From CAZRQL01 sp964602415 (GTDB taxonomy: Bacteria; Bacteroidota; Bacteroidia; Cytophagales; Flammeovirgaceae), in NCBI GenBank assembly GCA_964602415.1, contig CAZRQL010000042.1:1-20687 (forward strand): 20,687 nucleotides of DNA. The letters run 5' to 3'. Shown here one piece after another: positions 8,100 through 16,819 of the stretch. Made by a program: the position numbers and the translations under genes. The notes under the pieces were generated by a model, which ran no database searches, was not told where the DNA came from, and saw nothing but the letters and a program-made list of their open reading frames with translations. Position 1 is the stretch's first letter. Every line of letters starts with the position of its first letter.

Positions 8100-11000
8100 T
8101 TATCTGAGGTATTCCATGGCACCGCTTTTTTCCAACATTTCGCTCAACTCTGTGAATTTGCTCTCAAAGAGTTCCAATTGAGTTTTTGCGGCTTGGATTT
8201 CGGGCGATTCGGGGGCATCTCTTTCCAACAAAGCGATTTGCTCTTGCTTGAGCTGGGTGTAGCGGCGGTGAATATCGCCCAGTTGATAGGTAACAATAGC
8301 GGCACGCCTTGCTATGTCGTAAGCCACCATATCGGATTTGCTGTTTTTGTTTCGTTGAATGTAGTCCAATGTTTGCTTGTTGCGTGCTGCCATTCTTTCA
8401 GTGAGTTCAATGCCTTTTTGCACTTCGCCCAAACGGTAGTACAAGTCAATGTAGTAGGGCATGAAGTAGCCAAAAGGAATGGTTTTGTCGGGTATGAGGG
8501 CCAGCGCAGTATCCAGAATCTCCCTTGCTCTTGTGTTTTCACCTCTTTCGGATAGCTTTTCAGCCAGTCTGTAGAACTGATGGCGGGTGTTTTCTGCAAA
8601 TTTGCGGTACTCGTCATCGTTGTAAGTGTTGGGGTCGTCAAAGCCACGGAACTGGAATTTTTTGATGTTGTCCAGCATCACCTCGATATTCACGGTTCCC
8701 ATATCTCCTCTTGCAGGCTCACCCTCTACGGGTAGCAGGCGCATGGTAGTGCCTTCGATGAAGAGAAAATTAGAAAAATTGAAATGGGTAGAGTTGGCAG
8801 AGGTATTGTTGAAATACACGGGTCGCTCCCAGTTGTTGTGCGCCAAAATATCCAAGATAGCTAAATCGCTTTTCATGATGTAGCTTCTTCCGGGTTTGAG
8901 TGAGAAGGTCATATTGGCAGCGATGCGGTTTTCAAATCCTTTGGGTACGATACCGCTGTTGGCTATTTGGGCAGAGTCATTTTTGAGTACAAATGTATTG
9001 GACAAAAGTCTTCCTGTCATTTGTCCGTCTGAAAGCGGTACTATCAAACGAGAGTCGTTTTCATCAAGCAGTTTGATATAGGTTTTCAAATTGATGGGTT
9101 GGTTGCGGTTTTCGGGGTTGTCGGGCACAAGCGGCACGTAGTCATTTTTGTTTTGGAGGTAGTTTTCCATTTTCATTTTGATGGGCAGTGGGTCTGAGTC
9201 ATAGACTTTGCGGCGCATCTGCCTAATGTACCAGTCTGTACTAAAATAGCTCAACACCACCACCCTAACGTCCGTCCTAAAGCCTTCTACCTCTTGCACG
9301 TACCAAAGCGGAAAAGTATCGTTGTCCCCGCCGGTGAACAGGATGGCATTGGGTGCGCAAGAAGCCAAGGCATTGCGCGCCTGATCCACCGAATGAAAAC
9401 GGTTGCTTCTGTCGTGGTTGTCCCATCCTTCCACTCCCATCCATATAGGCGGCGGCAAGCAAATCACAAAAGCCAGACCCAATGCCAATGTGCTTTTTTT
9501 CAATAGTTTGGATAAGTACTCTCCTATGGCCAGCACCGCAAAGCCTATCCAGATGGCAAACACATAAAACGAGCCTACATAGATATAATCTCTTTCGCGG
9601 GGTTCGGTAGGCGGGGAGTTTAGATAAAGCACCAGCGCAAGCCCCGTCAAGAAAAACAGCAACACTGTAACCCAAGCGTTTTGGCGGTCTTTGCCAAAGT
9701 AATACAGCAAACCCAATACACCCAAAATAAATGGCAAGGCATAAAAGTTGTTGCGGGCTTTGTTGATGGCCACTTCATAAACGGCATCTTTTTTAGATTC
9801 CCAAGGCATAAGGATACCGGCTTCTTTTTCGTCGCTCTCCCGTCCTATGAAGTTCCAACCAAAGTAGCGGAAGTACATGTGCCCAAACTGGTAGTTGAAT
9901 AAAAAACTCAGGTTGTGCCTTTGGGTCAATTTGTTGATTTTCCTACCGGAGGCATCTTTGATATTGTCTGCACTGATGGGTTTTTGAGGGTCAATTTTAG
10001 AAAGCCCCAGCCATTGCATGTACAATTCTTTGTGGCCTTCTTGTTGGCTGTACATACGGGGCAGCAGCAGGTTGTGCGTGCCTTCGTATCGGGCTTTTGA
10101 TTTGTAGCCGTACACTTCATATTGGTCTTTGCCTTTGCGGTATAGGGGCGCGCCTTGTTCATACTCAATTCTTTCTGAGAGAAATGTATTGCCGTATATG
10201 AGCGGACGGTCTCCATATTGCTCGCGCTTGAGATAGGACACATAGCCGATTATGTCTGAAGGGTCGTTTTCGTTGATAGGCGTATCAAAATTGGAACGGA
10301 TGACCACCAGCGCGTAAGAGCCGTACCCAATGAGAACAAAAGCCAGACAAAGCAACAGGTTGTTGTAAAGAACCAGCGTATTTTTTTGGGTGTAATAAAT
10401 GCCATAAATCAATCCCAATACCAAAGCAGCCACAAACAGACCTACACCCGTGCCAAAAGGCAGTCCAATGGAATTGACCAAAAAGACCTCCACACTTCCC
10501 GCAAAAGAAGGCAGTCCCGGAATAATCACATACATCACACCGAGAAGCACGGCGGCACTGATTGCCAGTGCCATAAAAATACCCCAAGCACTTGGTTTGG
10601 GGTAATAATGAAAATAAACCACCAAGCCCATAGCCGGCAGCGTAACAAGGTTGAGTAAGTGTACCCCAATGGAAAGCCCTATCACATACGCGATTAGGAT
10701 TAAAAAACGGTTTTTGGCGGCGGTGTTTTCTATCAGTTCCCATTTTAGGATAGCCCAAAACATCCAAGCCGTCAAAAATGAAGACATCGCATACACCTCT
10801 GCTTCTACCGCAGAAAACCAAAAAGAGTCTGAGAAAGTGTAGGCCAGCGAACCCACCACGCCCGCACCCATGAGCAAAATGGTCTCATAAGTGAAAAAAT
10901 TGCCTTCTTCGTCGGCGCGGATGATTTTGCGCCCCAATAAGGTGATTGTCCAAAACAAAAACAGTATCGTGAACGCACTGGCCAACACAGACATCATATT

Positions 11001-11294
11001 AATCCAATAAGCCACTTGCAGCACGTCTCCCATCGCCAAAAACGAAAACATCCTGCCCAGCAAAAGGAAAAAAGGCGCGCCGGGAGGGTGGGGAACCATC
11101 AGTTTGTAGGAAACAGCTATAAACTCCCCGCAGTCCCAAAAACTCGCCGTTTCTTCGACAGTCAGGGAGTAAGTCAGAAAAGCAATCAGGAATACAGACC
11201 AGCCGACTAAGTTGTTGGCCAAAGCAAATTGGGCGGCTGTCAGGTAGCTGCCCAAAGTGGACTTGGGGGCGGCTGTTAGCGTATTTTTGTTCAT
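8100..11294 (-). CDS. DUF2723 multi-pass membrane protein (GT-C glycosyltransferase-like)
   Basis: A 1064-residue integral membrane protein. The first 350 residues hold many hydrophobic helices with the DUF2723 signature SFWDCGEFI (D54, E57) and VPHPPGAPFF (H69-PPG), the layout of GT-C glycosyltransferases and of the TMEM260 O-mannosyltransferase family. A second group of helices lies at about 515-625, followed by a soluble part with TGGDNDTFPLWYVQEVEG and a C-terminal helical region (about 875-1064) rich in paired helices that may be TPR-like. The likely role is transfer of a sugar from a lipid carrier to a periplasmic acceptor; donor and acceptor are unknown. A weak promoter candidate (TTG, 20-nt spacer, TTAATTTG on the minus strand) lies at about 11324-11354. 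Family call firm; activity inferred. Confidence 0.9.
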   Translation of the reverse strand: MNKNTLTAAPKSTLGSYLTAAQFALANNLVGWSVFLIAFLTYSLTVEETASFWDCGEFIAVSYKLMVPHPPGAPFFLLLGRMFSFLAMGDVLQVAYWINMMSVLASAFTILFLFWTITLLGRKIIRADEEGNFFTYETILLMGAGVVGSLAYTFSDSFWFSAVEAEVYAMSSFLTAWMFWAILKWELIENTAAKNRFLILIAYVIGLSIGVHLLNLVTLPAMGLVVYFHYYPKPSAWGIFMALAISAAVLLGVMYVIIPGLPSFAGSVEVFLVNSIGLPFGTGVGLFVAALVLGLIYGIYYTQKNTLVLYNNLLLCLAFVLIGYGSYALVVIRSNFDTPINENDPSDIIGYVSYLKREQYGDRPLIYGNTFLSERIEYEQGAPLYRKGKDQYEVYGYKSKARYEGTHNLLLPRMYSQQEGHKELYMQWLGLSKIDPQKPISADNIKDASGRKINKLTQRHNLSFLFNYQFGHMYFRYFGWNFIGRESDEKEAGILMPWESKKDAVYEVAINKARNNFYALPFILGVLGLLYYFGKDRQNAWVTVLLFFLTGLALVLYLNSPPTEPRERDYIYVGSFYVFAIWIGFAVLAIGEYLSKLLKKSTLALGLAFVICLPPPIWMGVEGWDNHDRSNRFHSVDQARNALASCAPNAILFTGGDNDTFPLWYVQEVEGFRTDVRVVVLSYFSTDWYIRQMRRKVYDSDPLPIKMKMENYLQNKNDYVPLVPDNPENRNQPINLKTYIKLLDENDSRLIVPLSDGQMTGRLLSNTFVLKNDSAQIANSGIVPKGFENRIAANMTFSLKPGRSYIMKSDLAILDILAHNNWERPVYFNNTSANSTHFNFSNFLFIEGTTMRLLPVEGEPARGDMGTVNIEVMLDNIKKFQFRGFDDPNTYNDDEYRKFAENTRHQFYRLAEKLSERGENTRAREILDTALALIPDKTIPFGYFMPYYIDLYYRLGEVQKGIELTERMAARNKQTLDYIQRNKNSKSDMVAYDIARRAAIVTYQLGDIHRRYTQLKQEQIALLERDAPESPEIQAAKTQLELFESKFTELSEMLEKSGAMEYLR

Positions 11295-11460
11295 AAAAGC
11301 AAATTTCTCAACAAGATAGGCCGCAAATTAAAACCTAACTAAGCAAATAGCCAAACTAAGCTCTTAAAATCGTTTTTATTAAACACTCAGAAATGTTTGT
11401 TTACCCCCACTTTTTTTGTCTGTTTTGTCAAAAGCAGGCTCAAAATTTTTTTCTCAAGAT

Positions 11461-12156
11461 TCAGTAGTGTTCCTCCTCTTGCTCACTCTTTTCTTTTTGA
11501 GGCATTGAAGTTACTTTTGCTTTTGGGGCTTGAGGGGGTTTGGAGAGTTTCCATTTCTGGGTCTCGTTGTTGAGGATTGACTCTACTTTTTCAACCAGAA
11601 GTGGGAAGGCATCGGATTCGTCGTAAGGCTCGGTTTTGGTCAGGTATTTGATGCGCTCGTGTTGCAAAGCCTCAGCCGTTGTGCGGTAATCTTTCCAGAG
11701 TTTGTAGTACTCCTCCAGTTCCAATTGCTTGTTGATAATAACCAAAATCACGCCCCCTACGGCAGCCGAAATCTGCATAACAGCTTCTAAACCAAAGGTG
11801 TATATATCGTTAGGACCAAATTTAACCGAAAGACCTTGCACAAAACTCATCGTGCTAAACGAAATCAACACAGGAATAGAGGCTGCGATGGTGAATTCGA
11901 GGTTCTTATACTTTTTAAAAGCCTTTTGGTTTTGCGAGCTTTTGCGGTCGTACCAATTCATTTGGTCTTCGAGTCTTTGTTTGAGGTAGTCCACATCGTA
12001 CATCAAAGGAGCGGTACGGGGCAGAGGATCAGAGTTCTTGCTCGAACCGTAAAATGAAGATTCATCGGTATCAAGCTTAAGTTGTTCACTGTCAGAGCCT
12101 TCTTGTTGCTCATTACCCTCAACTAAGGCATTATCATCTTCATTGATTTCTGGCAT
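11461..12156 (-). CDS. DUF4231 two-TM protein
   Basis: A 231-residue membrane protein. The first 50 residues are acidic and low complexity. The DUF4231 core follows: YLKQRLEDQMNWYDRKSSQN (57-76), a basic stretch, TM1 at about 88-105, a short loop, TM2 at about 122-142, then LELEEYYKLWKDYRTTAEAL and a charged tail. DUF4231 belongs, as far as I recall, to the SLATT-like two-TM group proposed as membrane effectors in bacterial conflict systems; the assignment is from memory and the function untested. No nucleotide-sensing partner (SMODS, SLOG, TIR) is adjacent, so a defence role is weak here. It stands alone, with 166 bp to the DUF2723 gene and a divergent spacer upstream. Confidence 0.82.
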   Translation of the reverse strand: MPEINEDDNALVEGNEQQEGSDSEQLKLDTDESSFYGSSKNSDPLPRTAPLMYDVDYLKQRLEDQMNWYDRKSSQNQKAFKKYKNLEFTIAASIPVLISFSTMSFVQGLSVKFGPNDIYTFGLEAVMQISAAVGGVILVIINKQLELEEYYKLWKDYRTTAEALQHERIKYLTKTEPYDESDAFPLLVEKVESILNNETQKWKLSKPPQAPKAKVTSMPQKEKSEQEEEHY

Positions 12157-12359
12157 TTTTGCATAAGTTTACTTGCAAATAATATTTTTTTACATCAACA
12201 TACAAATTTTTTAAAAAAATCAGATAAAGATAAAAAAAGTACAGCAAATTTTATCGACGAGCTGTTTGAAAATGTAGTAAATATAATATTGAACATGGGT
12301 ATTTAGAATTCTCAAGCTACATTTATCACGGATTAAGCAATAAAAATTTTTCTTTACAC

Positions 12360-12392
12360 AAACCTGTAAGGTTTTCAAAACCTTACAGGTTT
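12360..12392. repeat. Perfect 33-nt palindrome AAACCTGTAAGGTTTT
   Basis: AAACCTGTAAGGTTTT (12360-12375), one C, then its exact complement (12377-12392), followed by more T's. It looks like a rho-independent terminator, but no gene ends here on either strand: the DUF4231 gene starts to the left and the T9SS gene to the right. It therefore fits better as a dispersed palindromic repeat, or as insulation between divergent promoters. I believe similar AACCT(G)TAAGGTTT palindromes recur in Bacteroidota genomes, but this is memory, not a search. Confidence 0.8.
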
Positions 12393-12417
12393 TTTTAATC
12401 CCGAACAAATGTACCCG

Positions 12418-12557
12418 ATGCCGTAGGCATTATATCTTTATAGCCAAACACGCGTTGATGGGATTCGCCCCCGATGGGGTCGTACATAAATAACCACGGG
12501 TTTAAACCCGTGGTTATTAAGTCCCATTTTTTTATCAGTATGTTATCCCTACGGAAT
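12418..12557. repeat. Composite palindromic element with inverted ends
   Basis: The ends are inverted copies: 12418-12442 (ATGCCGTAGGCAT...) and 12533-12557 (...ATCCCTACGGAAT) match at 18 of 25 positions in inverted orientation. Between them are CCCC-GAT-GGGG near 12470-12480 and a 30-bp perfect palindrome, AATAACCACGGGTTT (12489-12503) plus its complement (12504-12518). No reading frame fits a transposase. The arrangement resembles a REP/MITE-like non-autonomous element. It lies in the spacer upstream of the T9SS protein gene. Confidence 0.65.
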
Positions 12558-12605
12558 GAATGCCCTAAGCCAAATCACATTTGAAGAATTAAACACAAAA
12601 TTTAC

Positions 12606-12635
12606 TTGATTATATTTACCCACATATTATTTTTA
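12606..12635 (+). promoter_or_regulatory. Candidate promoter of the T9SS repeat-protein gene
   Basis: TTG at 12606-12608, a 19-nt spacer, then TATTTTTA at 12628-12635, matching 7 of 8 bases of TAnnTTTG with suitable spacing. The leader would be about 60 nt before the ATG at 12703. It lies just right of the palindromic element. Confidence 0.4.
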
Positions 12636-12702
12636 TGAGTTTTTTAAAAGTAATGAAACATCGAGACTGTAATTTCATTTAAATAATAAACTTTATACAA
12701 TC

Positions 12703-14085
12703 ATGAAATTTACTTTGACCTGTCTTTTCCATGTTTATTGTATTGGGATTTGCTATTCCCAATCTACATGGAATGGCAGCACCAGTTCAGACTGGAACAC
12801 TTCCTCCAACTGGACACCTTCTGGTGTACCTACATCAACAGCAGCCGTTATTATCAACAATGCATCCGCACCAAATCAGCCTGTTTTGGATATGGACAGA
12901 GGTATTGGCACGCTGAGTATCAGTGCAGGTACGCTTGATTTGAATGGAAGAACGCTTGCCGTTGGTACAGATATTCAAATTACGGGCGGGGTAGTCACCA
13001 ATTTGGCCGCTGACACAGCCAAATTGAGTAGTGCAAACTTTTCACAACTAACCAATGCTACCATTAACAACGTTCGCATCATCCGCACCAATGGTGGCCC
13101 CGATGCGGTTAATGAATGGTCTGGGGGAAACAATTTTACCAATGTAATAATTAGAAATAACGGAAGTGGAAGCAGAGCGATCAGGATGGCCACCACTACC
13201 GCTGATGTTTTTAATGGCACAACACGTTTTGATTTACCAACAGGCATTAATGCTGGTATTAGGGTATCCTACACAGCCAACTCCACTTTCAATGGCAATA
13301 TCGCTTTTTTCGGAGACGGGAGCATTTTGACCTTTGGCGAAAATGGTGGTTCGACGACCTTAGCCAGTGGGTTTGCGTTGAAAGATGTGGCCACTTCCAA
13401 AAATACTAGATTTATTTTCAATAATTTCACTCAAAATGGAACTGCTACCAATGACACTCTCAGAACAGGGAACTACAATCTTACGATTACCAACTCAACT
13501 TTTGGGGGTGCAGTTAGTGTAGTTGGCGGAAATGGCTCAGTTACTTCTGTAACTGGCTCAACCCTTTCCAACGGATTTACGGTTAGTTCTCAATTAGGCA
13601 GCATCAGCATATCCAATTCTCAACTTTCAGGGGAAAATTACCTTTTTGCTCTTGCGTTCTTGGAAATCACAAATTCTACATTTAGCAACCTTTCAGGCGG
13701 TACAACCATCATCAGACAAGGCGGTTCAACCAACGACTTGCTTTCAGGTGGCAACACTTTTCACAATCTTACAGTGGAAAGAAAAGGCGGCACAAATGCA
13801 ATATATTTTGCCAATGTCAGCGCCGACACCTACAATGGTACAACAACCATTATCTCGAGTGGCCTACCTATCTACATGGCTCACAAAGGCAACAACACCT
13901 TCAACGGAGACATAGTACTTTCTTATACTACTGGTGGCAGCACTATTTTCTTTTTGCGATGGAGGGGGGGCGGCCACACAAAACGCCGGTTTTTCAATCA
14001 AAAACAGCATCATCAATCCAACTACTACCAATCTCAATCTAACAATGAGAAATTTTGTTCAAAATGGCTCAACAGCCCACGATAG
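12703..14085 (+). CDS. T9SS repeat protein, 5' part (frameshifted)
   Basis: The first 460-codon frame of what should be one secreted protein. It begins with a signal peptide ending near CYSQ, then STWNGSTSSDWNTSSNWTP, a Trp-rich N-terminal segment common on Bacteroidota surface proteins, then Thr/Asn/Gly-rich beta-helix-like sequence. Two repeat units start at residues 141 (SGGNNFTN) and 349 (SGGNTFHN), each followed by a (T/S)AD-x-(F/Y)NGTT motif. After about residue 418 (TTGGSTIFF) the sequence turns basic and unlike the repeats (HTKRRFFNQ) and ends at 14085. The expected continuation is found one base over, in the downstream frame. The signal peptide is here and the export domain is in the other part, so as written the gene cannot make a complete exported product. 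Confidence 0.8.
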   Translation: MKFTLTCLFHVYCIGICYSQSTWNGSTSSDWNTSSNWTPSGVPTSTAAVIINNASAPNQPVLDMDRGIGTLSISAGTLDLNGRTLAVGTDIQITGGVVTNLAADTAKLSSANFSQLTNATINNVRIIRTNGGPDAVNEWSGGNNFTNVIIRNNGSGSRAIRMATTTADVFNGTTRFDLPTGINAGIRVSYTANSTFNGNIAFFGDGSILTFGENGGSTTLASGFALKDVATSKNTRFIFNNFTQNGTATNDTLRTGNYNLTITNSTFGGAVSVVGGNGSVTSVTGSTLSNGFTVSSQLGSISISNSQLSGENYLFALAFLEITNSTFSNLSGGTTIIRQGGSTNDLLSGGNTFHNLTVERKGGTNAIYFANVSADTYNGTTTIISSGLPIYMAHKGNNTFNGDIVLSYTTGGSTIFFLRWRGGGHTKRRFFNQKQHHQSNYYQSQSNNEKFCSKWLNSPR

Positions 14086-15560
14086 TTTTGATTTCAAGAA
14101 TGTAACGTTCGATAACGTGTCTCTCAACGGCAACCTGACTCTCAATTGCAGCAATAATATTGCTGTTTTAGGCACTTGTACCTTTGCCAGGACCAACCAT
14201 TGGACAGCCAATGATTTCAGTGGGTTTTCAGGATGCACATTCAGTTCGGTTTCAGGAAATAGCACTACACTAATCAATGTGGCAGGTGGGGTTTACAATA
14301 ACTTGACAGGTGGAAACACTTTCAACAATTTAACACTTTCTGTCTTTGGTAACGGGCAAGGCATGACTCTTGGCAATTCAACAGCAGATACCTATAACGG
14401 CAACACAACCATCATTTCCAATGGCAGCAACCCCATCGTATTGGGCGCAAGCGGTGCTAATACTTTTGCAGGCAACCTTACTCTGGCTCGTACCACCGGT
14501 GGTGGTGATTTTACAATTGGAAATACTTCCAACAACTCAACCATCAGTGGGGCTTTACTTCACGATAACAGCAATCCTACCGCAACCAATACCGGTTTGA
14601 CCATAAATCGACTTATTCAAACCAACCCTATCAACAATGGAACATTTACTAATCTCGAATTTGTTACCTTATATGGAGTACAGTTTTTAGGTGATCTAAA
14701 TTTTACGAACGTAGCGGGGAGTTTAACGGTCTCAACTACCGTACCCAGTGTTTTTGCCGCAAACAATAATTGGAAAGCAACGGATTTTGTGGGCTTTTCA
14801 GGTTGCACTTTCAGTTCTACACCCGGTACGGGCACTACGCTTAACAAAGGGTCTGCCGGGTCAAATAACACTTTGTTTGGCGGCAATACATTTGGAAACT
14901 TAACTGCCAGAATCACAGGTAGCAACAGCAATACAACATTGGCTTTTGCCGGTTCTTTGCCCGACAACTACAACGGCGATACTTTTGTGTTTATTGAGGG
15001 CTCCTCCACGCTATCTGGCAATATCACTTTGGCCGCTTCCGGTGTAAATACCTTCGGTGGAAACATCACTTTGGGGCGGACCGGTGGGAACGGCATTATT
15101 ACTATTGGAAATACTTCTAACACTTCGACTATGAGTGGAGCTTTGCTCAACAGTAACTCTTCTCCGACAACAGCAAACGTAAGCCTTGTAATCAATAACT
15201 TATCTCAAATAGGAACTTCTGCAAACGGCAACTTTATACTCAATAGTCTTTCTATCGGCGGCTCAACATTAGGTGGAAATACCAGTTTTGCGGCTGTCTC
15301 ATTAGGCAATTTTTCCAACAATACATTTGGTACCCCCTTACACTCAATCAATCTCACCAAAAACGGAGCAGGCAATGATAACTTAGTAGGTGGAAATACA
15401 TTTCACAATCTTACACTCAATATAACTGGTACAGGAACTTTAACGATGGCCAATACAACAGGAGACACCTACTACGGAAATGTTAGTTTTGGCAGAACCA
15501 ACGGAACACTCAGAATTGCCTCCAACGGGCAAAATAACTTCCACAACAACATTACCCTTA
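13123..15560 (+). repeat. Five divergent protein repeats in the T9SS protein
   Basis: GGN(T/N)F-(H/N/G/T)-N-(L/V) blocks occur at 13123, 13747, 14309, 14879 and 15389. Each is followed about 25 residues later by a D-x-(Y/F)-(N/Y)-G block and then by an NTFxGxI/L block. Spacings are 624, 562, 570 and 510 nt; the 562 spacing is not a multiple of three because of the frameshift. The units differ at the DNA level, so the duplication is old or under diversifying pressure. A parallel beta-helix is the most likely fold. Confidence 0.7.
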
Positions 15561-16783
15561 CTAGTAATTCAGCAGCAAATGTGAACTTTGGAAATGGTGG
15601 TGGGTGGCTCAATATTGTTGGCAATACGATACAGAGTTACACTGCAAACCAAGTGCTCAATTGTGGCAGACTCCGCATGAATACCACTGGAACGCTTTCG
15701 CTAAATAGTGCTTTGAACATTGACAACGAGTGCGATTTTGTCAATGGAATTATTAACCCAGCCTCTTCATCACAAACGCTTGTTTTTCAGGCTTCTTCTT
15801 CGGTGAGTGGGGCTTCAAACAATAGCCACGTAAACGGAGCGGTTAGAAAAGTAGGAACAACAGCCTTTACTTTCCCCATTGGCAAAGCCGGAGAATATAC
15901 ACCGATTGGCATAGGGACTTCGGCTTCTTCTTCAACTTTCTCTGCCGAATACTTCAAAACCAACTTCCCATCTCTTGCCCCTTTCCAAGCACCTTTGGTG
16001 AAAGTAAGTTACTGTGAGTATTGGGATTTGACAAGGGTTTCCGGTACCGGTACTCCTTTGGTTACTTTAAGTTGGAATGACCCCAGAAGTTGTGGAGTGA
16101 GCAATATGGCAGACCTTAGAGTAGCACATTGGACTGGCAGCACTTGGGAAGACCTTGGAAATAGCAGCACAACCGGCACAACCACTTCTGGAACTATTAC
16201 CTCTGCTATTGCTTCTTCGTCTTATAGCCCCTTTACAATCGGTTCAACATCAGCAGACAACGCATTACCTCTCACATTGATTGATTTTAGGGCTGAGACT
16301 CTTGGTAATGGTAGAGTCGGTCTCGAATGGCAAACTACCGATGAACGTAACAGCAGCCACTTTATAATAGAAAGAAAAAACATTCATCAATTCGACTCAG
16401 TAGGCATGGTAATGGCTACCGGCAAAAGTTCAAACAAGTATTCATTCCTCGACTTTGATGCAAATGTTGGGCATAGTTATTATCGCTTGAAAATGGTAGA
16501 TACAGATGGCCATTTCAGCTATTCAAAAGTTGTAACCGTACATACGCCACCAACCGTTTCAGCTAATTTGAAGCTCTACCCCAACCCTACCAAAAATGAA
16601 ATCTACATCTCTGGCGATTTTTCAAAAGCCAGCTACTATGTCATCAAAAATATTTATGGGGTAGAAGTACAAAGTGGCTTGATACAAACAAATTATACAA
16701 CGAGAATTGACATCAGCAATTTGTCTTCCGGTTTGTACTGGTTTGAGACAGGTGAAAATCTGATTAGGTTTGTTGTTGAATAA
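13934..16783 (+). CDS. T9SS repeat protein, 3' part with C-terminal sorting domain
   Basis: The continuation in the +1 frame; GTG 13934 is only the first start-like codon and probably not a real start. Restoring one frame gives about 1359 residues in total. This part has repeat units beginning GGNTFNNL, GGNTFGNL and GGNTFHNL at 14309, 14879 and 15389, plus a duplicated DFxGFSGCTFSS block. Towards the end, residues about 776-870 look like a fibronectin-III-like module (LIDFRAETLGNGRVGLEWQT, YYRLKMVDTDG). Residues about 879-949 are a type A T9SS sorting domain (LKLYPNPTKNEIYI, ISNLSSGLYWFE), which directs passage through the outer membrane and anchoring or release. The function beyond a secreted, probably adhesive or matrix-type protein is not visible. 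No catalytic motif was recognised. Confidence 0.85.
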   Translation: MAALFSFCDGGGAATQNAGFSIKNSIINPTTTNLNLTMRNFVQNGSTAHDSFDFKNVTFDNVSLNGNLTLNCSNNIAVLGTCTFARTNHWTANDFSGFSGCTFSSVSGNSTTLINVAGGVYNNLTGGNTFNNLTLSVFGNGQGMTLGNSTADTYNGNTTIISNGSNPIVLGASGANTFAGNLTLARTTGGGDFTIGNTSNNSTISGALLHDNSNPTATNTGLTINRLIQTNPINNGTFTNLEFVTLYGVQFLGDLNFTNVAGSLTVSTTVPSVFAANNNWKATDFVGFSGCTFSSTPGTGTTLNKGSAGSNNTLFGGNTFGNLTARITGSNSNTTLAFAGSLPDNYNGDTFVFIEGSSTLSGNITLAASGVNTFGGNITLGRTGGNGIITIGNTSNTSTMSGALLNSNSSPTTANVSLVINNLSQIGTSANGNFILNSLSIGGSTLGGNTSFAAVSLGNFSNNTFGTPLHSINLTKNGAGNDNLVGGNTFHNLTLNITGTGTLTMANTTGDTYYGNVSFGRTNGTLRIASNGQNNFHNNITLTSNSAANVNFGNGGGWLNIVGNTIQSYTANQVLNCGRLRMNTTGTLSLNSALNIDNECDFVNGIINPASSSQTLVFQASSSVSGASNNSHVNGAVRKVGTTAFTFPIGKAGEYTPIGIGTSASSSTFSAEYFKTNFPSLAPFQAPLVKVSYCEYWDLTRVSGTGTPLVTLSWNDPRSCGVSNMADLRVAHWTGSTWEDLGNSSTTGTTTSGTITSAIASSSYSPFTIGSTSADNALPLTLIDFRAETLGNGRVGLEWQTTDERNSSHFIIERKNIHQFDSVGMVMATGKSSNKYSFLDFDANVGHSYYRLKMVDTDGHFSYSKVVTVHTPPTVSANLKLYPNPTKNEIYISGDFSKASYYVIKNIYGVEVQSGLIQTNYTTRIDISNLSSGLYWFETGENLIRFVVE
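13946..13970 (+). other. Frameshift site at T4-C-T5 and G7 tracts
   Basis: The frame change between the two parts maps here. T4 (13946-13949), C, T5 (13951-13955) and G7 (13964-13970) are all slippage-prone. Dropping one T gives STIFFCDGGGAATQNAG, which parallels IAFFGDGS of the first repeat, so an extra T fits the repeat pattern better than an extra G. The cause may be a sequencing error, a true mutation or slipped-strand phase variation. Confidence 0.7.
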
Positions 16784-16791
16784 ACGAAATT

Positions 16792-16817
16792 AACCCGCAG
16801 CCTACTGGCTGTGGGTT
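16792..16817 (+). terminator. Terminator after the T9SS repeat-protein gene
   Basis: AACCCGCAGCC (16792-16802) and GGCTGTGGGTT (16807-16817) form an 11-bp stem with one G-U pair and a TACT loop, followed by TTCTATAT. It starts 8 nt past the stop and lies just before the stop of the convergent cyclo-ligase gene, which may share it. Confidence 0.75.
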
Positions 16818-16819
16818 TT

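Noticed and set aside
12360..12392. Palindrome as a true gene terminator
   Set aside because: No gene on either strand ends next to it; both flanking genes are divergent.
12220..12408. 62-residue minus-strand frame through the palindrome
   Set aside because: Made of palindrome and AT-rich sequence; no protein-like features.
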